From Dryobates pubescens (Eukaryota; Chordata; Aves; Piciformes; Picidae), in NCBI RefSeq assembly GCF_014839835.1, contig NC_071642.1, forward strand, positions 8,616,955 to 8,680,954: DNA of 64,000 nucleotides, read 5' to 3'. The notes below the pieces were generated by a model, which was not told the origin of the DNA, searched no databases, and saw only the letters and a program-made list of their open reading frames with translations. Made by a program: the position numbers and the translations under genes. Of the stretch, positions 59,414-64,000 are shown one piece after another (positions within the stretch are counted from its first letter, which is position 1; each line of letters opens with the position of its first letter).

Positions 59414-59903
59414 TGTGACAGTTTAGGCTGGGCCTTTAAGAAAAGATAGCTACAAAATTCTCTAGCTGAACATTTGGGTGCAAAAAGGAAAACAAAAGAA
59501 AGATAATGCTAAATTAATTTCATTGGGCAGATGAGTGGGATGTAGTTTTACAATCTTACATTTTGTTCTCAGTCTCTGTCTTCTGCCTCTTGGCTGGAAT
59601 GAATGAATGATGCCCTTGGACAGAGACTGATAAGATAAGCAAAATTAACTTCTTAACACAGCTTTAAGCTAGCTGAAATTCCCTTAACATTTTCTCTTCT
59701 CTTTTCTTCTAATTAACTACAGGGAGAGGAGGGTTGGGGGGAACCCAAGGTGGAATTCTTCTCCCCAGGAGGATCTCTGTAGTTTTTCTCCTGTAAATTC
59801 TTGTATGACATTGTAAATACTGTATATTTTGTATAGCTTCATTTGCTTCTCCAGCTGGGCTCAGCTGAGCTTTTTGTTGATGTCAGTGGGCTAAACCAGC
59901 ACA
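59414..59903 (+). repeat. 3' LTR of the ERVL-like fossil
   Basis: 490 bp, TG...CA, preceded by a purine tract. It has a T-rich U3/R region and ends 'taaaccagcaca'. Confidence 0.8.
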
Positions 59904-60031
59904 TTACAATACGTTGAACACCAGAAATGCAGACAGGCAACATCCTTTAGTTTCTATCACACTCACACCAATCCCTGGAAGCTTGTCATGCCCAGCATCG
60001 TCTTGTCCTTGGCATTTCTCCAGTTAACATT
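59904..60031. other. Continuation of gene E downstream flank
   Basis: 'gttgaacaccagaaatgcag' matches the B flank ('attgaacaccagaaaagtag' near 30618), showing that the ERV split this flank. Confidence 0.65.
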
Positions 60032-60118
60032 TTAGAATCATAGAATTTTTAGGGTTGGAAGGGACCTCAAGGATAATCCAGTTCCAAGCCCCAATGCCAT
60101 GGGCAGGGACACCTCGCA
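60032..60118 (-). mobile_element. CR1 3'-end scrap
   Basis: 'agaatcatagaatttttagg' start; antisense. Confidence 0.8.
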
Positions 60119-60119
60119 C

Positions 60120-60690
60120 CAAAGAGGCATAGCCAGCAGGTCAAAGGAGGTGATTCTCCCTCTCTACTCTGCTCTGGTGAGTACTCCCCTGGAGTACTGT
60201 GTCCAGGTCTGGAGCCCCTGTTGCAGGAAGGATCTGGAGGTGCTGGAGTGGGTCTAGAGAACGGCCATGAGGATGATCAGAGGACTGGAACTGCTCTCTT
60301 AAGAGGACAGACTGAGGGAGGTGGGCTTGCTCAGTCTGGAGAAGAGAAGGCTCTGAGGAGACCTTCCAGCATCTGAAGGGGACTATAAGAAAGCTGGGGA
60401 GGGACTTTTTAATGTGTCAGGGAATGAAAGGTCGGGGGAGAAATAGAAATGGGTAGATTCAGATTGGATGTCAGGAAGAAGTTCTTCCCCATGAGGGTGG
60501 TGAGACACTGGAACAGGTTGCCCAGGGAGGTGGTGGAAGCCTCATCCCTGGAGGTTTTTAAGAACAGGCTGCATGGGGTGCTTAGCAACCTGCTCTGGTG
60601 TGAGGTGTCCCTAGCCATGGCAAGGAGGTTGGAACTGGATGATCCTTGAGGTCCCTTCCAATACTAACAATTCTATGCTTCTTTGATTCC
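60120..60690 (+). mobile_element. CR1 LINE 3' fragment
   Basis: Sense CR1 ending 'ttctatgcttctttgattc'. Diverged. Confidence 0.85.
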
Positions 60691-60691
60691 A

Positions 60692-61460
60692 TCTAGAAAC
60701 ACAAGTCACTTGGAGCAGGGGAACATGGAAACAGCAGGGGTGAAGCACAGCTTGTTACAGGGAACATTAGGATCTTCTGCAGTTTGGTTTGCAGGAGATG
60801 TGAGGTAGAAGCATGAGCACAAATGCCCAACAGGAGGGAGCAGAGCTGCATGGAATGAAGGATCCAGATCTACTGAGTGCACTTTTCACAGTCATAGGGG
60901 ATCTGGAAACAAATCAAACCAGAGTGCTGGATTTGCAGTGCCTGCCTCACCCTGTTCAAGGTGCTGTGAAGAGGAAGAATGTGACCATTTCCTGGGGAGA
61001 GGGTTCTTTGTCTCTCCTGATCCTGTTCCTCCTTGAAGGCTTTCTTTGGAAGAGATTCATTCTGCCTGTGTTCCTCACTGGAGTTTGGATGGGAGTGATA
61101 AATGGAGAAGTTGTGCCTCTTCAGCCTGTGTAATGTTGTCAGAGTATCCTTCTCCTGACCACTCTTAGAGCTCTCCTGGCCCTGAGTATTGTCTGCTGCC
61201 TTCAGCATGGCTCAGGGGCCACAGTGGCTTTATTAAATCCCAGATCGTTTTAAGTCCCAAATCCTTGATCTGAGAGGTGGGAGATGGGTTTGTGGACATG
61301 TGATGTGACCTGCTCTCAGCTGTTACTTGTCACCTGCTGGACTACAAGAATCTTCTGCCGTGCTGGAGGGTGGTGAGGGCTGGCAGATGTACTTTGGAGG
61401 ATGCTCTTGCTGTATTTTTAGTTCCTCAGAACTCTCATCACAGCAGCATGAAGCAAATGG
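60692..61460 (-). repeat. R4: R module, minus copy downstream of gene F
   Basis: Matches R2 from its 17866 equivalent to about 18620, with more divergence at the far end. Same orientation relative to F as R2 to A. Confidence 0.8.
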
Positions 61461-62298
61461 GAGCTGACTGGAGAAATGCCAAGGAGAATGCAAGGCTGGG
61501 TGTGACAAGAGCTGAAAGGTTTGATTAGGATAATCTATAATAGCTCCAAAGAAGTGGAAATGCCTCCTCAGCTCTGATTCTTGCCTCCTTCTGTCACATG
61601 GAGCCTCATCCTGAGCAAAAAGACAACCTGTGCTGTATGAAGGAATTCAAGGTGGTGTCATACCAAAAAATAAGATTAGAGATGATCAGCAACAAAGTAA
61701 GTTCAGTGCCTCTCCTCTGCTAGCAGTGAGATGTGTTCATGCTGATCATTCAGGTGCCTGGGCCTGAGATGTGCCTCAGTGATCTCTGCATCCTTTTGGA
61801 GTGGGGCCAGTGGGGATCAGTGTGAGGGTGACAGAAATGGAGGCTCGCTGCCTGTCCCCTTGTCTGGTGTTCAATGTGATGCCTCTGGCCAGCCCCTGCC
61901 ATGCTCTGGCTACAATGCAGGCCTCCATTTTAAGAACAGAACTACTCTGTAAATCCTACACATTAGATTCATGCTCCTCTCAGGATGCCATTTCTTTGCA
62001 TCCTGCTCATTTCCTTCTAACCTTTCATGCCAGGTAGGTGAAGATTTGTGCTGTGAGACTTCTCACCTTGGGAAAGGGAAAGAAGGTCTTAGCTCCGTGT
62101 GCTGCCTTTGCCACCTGCACACAGTGACACTTGCCCCCTCCACAGGTGTGCCCTGAGTGCAGAGCAGGCTGTGAAGGAGCATTTGGAGGTCTCCAAAGGG
62201 CAACAGAGGATGCACTCCAAATGGTTTCCTTGGTGTGTGCATAGATGATCAAGGATACAGCAATGAGAGAGTAGCCAGAGTTAATGCATGTGCAGGAC
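61461..62298. other. Gene F downstream flank
   Basis: Mirrors the E flank and matches B's flank (30.2-30.96 kb, inverted). Non-coding. Confidence 0.65.
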
Positions 62299-62304
62299 TT
62301 TATT
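62299..62304 (-). terminator. Gene F poly(A) signal
   Basis: AATAAA on minus, 143 bp beyond the stop. Confidence 0.9.
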
Positions 62305-62447
62305 GGAAAGTTATGGTCACAACTGAGCATCTGCATCATGGAGAAGGAAACTGCTGAAGGAGGAGGTGCCAGGGAGGATCAGCATTGAGGCTGGCTTGGT
62401 GCAGCAGCGATGGAGCAGCTACACCTGGCCGAGGCAAGGGAAGGTTG

Positions 62448-63829
62448 TTAGACCTTGTTGTTGGCACGGCAGTAGAAAAGGTCCAGCAGGTGCAGGACAT
62501 CGAGCCTGGTGCATGATCCCTGGTTGACAGTGTATTGGGGTCCTTGGAAAAGACAACCAAAAGAAAGGGGCCGTGAGGTAAGAGGGAAGATGGTGTGAAG
62601 AGCTCTGTGCACTCCTTGGCTGCCCTTCACACCAGGCACGTTGCACTGTCGTGCCGGGTCACATGCAGCCATCCCAGCATTCCTTTGCTTGCACTCACCC
62701 CGAACTTCATAAGTCTCATAGGTTGTGAGTCCTGTGCACATAGCGACCACCTCTGGTCCGTAAGACTGGAGGTTGAGGATAGGTCTCTTGATGACGTAGA
62801 TGATGTCCTGTGCAGGTTGTCCTTTCACTCCCTGCAGCTACACATGAGATAACAGCATTCAGCAAGATCAGGGCCGCCATCCTTTCAAGGCTGTGCATAT
62901 TCCTTGCTCTGAACTGCTCCTGAGTGCTTGCTTTGGAGGCAATTTCCAATCCCTTCTCCTACCTGAGGGCTTTGATACAACTTTACACCCCATGCAGTGA
63001 CCGAAATGGCTTTGGAAGTTAATGTGGGTTTCAAGCTCATGAAAGCAGCTGTGTGTCTGCCATGGGTTTCCTTTGCAGTACTCTACAAGGTCCCAGGGAA
63101 GTCCTCCTCTGGACTCTTACCCTGTTCTGTTCAGCCAGTCTGGGCAGAGCATCAAAGGTGGGCATCAGGCTCCTGTTCATGGTGGAAATGTAGCAAACTC
63201 TCTCGGAGGACACTTTGGTGGCAATCACGCCCTGCAAAACGAAGTGAGGGACAAGAAGGAGGGGTTGAGGGCCGCAGTAAAGAAGTTGGGAACAAAGCCT
63301 GGGTGAAAGAGGGAAGAATGTGGATAGTTTTTACCCCAGAAGCTGGACTGGAGATGCTAAGAGGAAAGAACCAAGTCCTGTAGGGTGTTCAGCTTGAGAG
63401 GAGCTGGTCTCCCAGTCCATTTCCTGAACCTGCCCCTTGCCACTCACCGTCCTGTAGTTCCAAATGGTTTTCCAGGACCCCTGGGGGCTCTTCTTCTCAA
63501 TGATGGCCACGCGCCATTGCCTGTTGAGGATCAGAACCTGGCTGCCCACAACAATGGTGGTTTGCTGGTTCAGGTTGGGGTTCTGGATATAGAAAACAAA
63601 ATTCCACAGCACTTTTAGACTTTCAAGTCACTTGATCCCTGTCTGCTGAAATGATGAAATGGGGAGAGAAGCAGGGAAACTCCTGAAGCAGGTTGGTTGC
63701 AAGTGCTGCCAGTTGGGAGGCTGAGCCCCTCCCAATCCGTACCTGAGGGTAGTCCTGCCCGGGGAACACCGGCTTTCCGGGGAACACATCCTGCCCGGGG
63801 AACACCTCCTGCCCGGTTTGCTGCCCAAC
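62448..63829 (-). CDS. GKN1-like: Gastrokine F, partial (exons 3-7), BRICHOS protein
   Basis: Minus strand: exon 3 63743-63829, exon 4 63448-63582, exon 5 63121-63231, exon 6 62699-62837, exon 7 62448-62542. Exons 1-2 (start and signal peptide) lie beyond the window; 63830-64000 is intron 2. As read, the encoded residues are the same as in E, including Glu in place of the BRICHOS Asp (RVAIIEKKS), three VFPG units and the final Cys pair. F and E are tail to tail. All splice sites seen are GT/AG. The visible part is intact. Confidence 0.9.
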
Positions 63830-64000
63830 CTAGAAAGATGCCAGAATTACCTGCTTAGAGTTGTGGCCTGGAAACAATTGTGACCCTCTTTCTCTCTGGT
63901 CTCTGTGGGAATCATTCTAGCTCCATTCCAGCTGCATTTGCCTCTCTCCCATTCTGCCATCATAGCAGAGAGAGAGGGAACTTTGCCATTGAGCTTTGCT

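Larger units (their letters stand above)
54375..59903 (+). mobile_element. ERVL-like endogenous retrovirus, fossil, no 5' LTR seen
   Basis: Parts in order: gag-like region (about 54.55-56.2 kb, with a CR1 inserted at 54970-55105), zinc-knuckle region (about 56.2 kb), protease (VDTGAQ, about 56.37 kb), reverse transcriptase (about 56.65-57.5 kb, YATIDIANAFFSLPIAEECR), RNase H (about 58.1-58.5 kb, LYTDSWMVANALWGW), integrase with zinc-binding and catalytic core regions (about 58.6-59.2 kb), polypurine tract (59402-59410) and 3' LTR (59414-59903). No env recognised. Broken, with several breaks, yet long stretches of pol remain open, so it is younger than the scraps at 17 and 43 kb. It lies in the hinge between E and F. 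Confidence 0.88.

Noticed and set aside
54375-59903. An env gene in the ERV
   Set aside because: After the integrase region the sequence goes to the polypurine tract and LTR within about 200 bp.

Overview
This is a bird genome window. The evidence is dense CR1 LINE fragments with the usual avian CR1 3' ends, avian-type endogenous retrovirus fossils with solo LTRs, intron-bearing vertebrate genes, and a stanniocalcin-1 terminal exon beside gastrokine (BRICHOS) genes. The CR1 load and the very long pentamer tails grown from CR1 3' ends suggest a CR1-rich lineage such as Piciformes, but that is only a guess.

Layout. 1-7.57 kb: intron 3, last coding exon (2060-2330) and a long presumed 3' UTR of STC1 on +, with two minisatellites. 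7.8-13.4 kb: CR1 debris, including a 2.3 kb CR1 ORF2 fragment. 13.5-18.7 kb: an inverted-repeat module (R1 on +, R2 on -) around a spacer holding a retroviral pol scrap. 20.6-64 kb: a gastrokine array of five BRICHOS genes of one type (A -, B +, C +, E +, F - and cut by the window end) and one intact gene of a second type (D +), plus decayed copies of D at 26.1-26.7 and 31.65-33.2 kb.

The array is built from a repeating block: D-type gene, then A-type gene, then downstream flank, then R module. A and B are head to head about a centre near 26.37 kb. E and F are tail to tail around a hinge filled by an ERV fossil (54.4-59.9 kb). C is followed by a reverse-strand ERV fossil (37.0-41.5 kb) and then by R3. 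Solo LTRs and CR1s present in one paralog and absent from another give relative dates for the duplications.

A-type genes have seven exons and encode secreted proteins of 222 aa (A, B, C) or 210 aa (E): signal peptide, a repeat exon of VFPGQD units, a BRICHOS domain, and a C-terminal Cys pair. D has six exons and 179 aa, and lacks the repeat exon. By analogy with mammalian gastrokines these would be gastric-mucosa secreted proteins; expression here is not shown. A tRNA-Gly(CCC) sequence fused to a CR1 3' tail (38.15-38.43 kb) looks like a CR1-mobilised SINE or a one-off chimera. All coordinates and alignments were read by eye.
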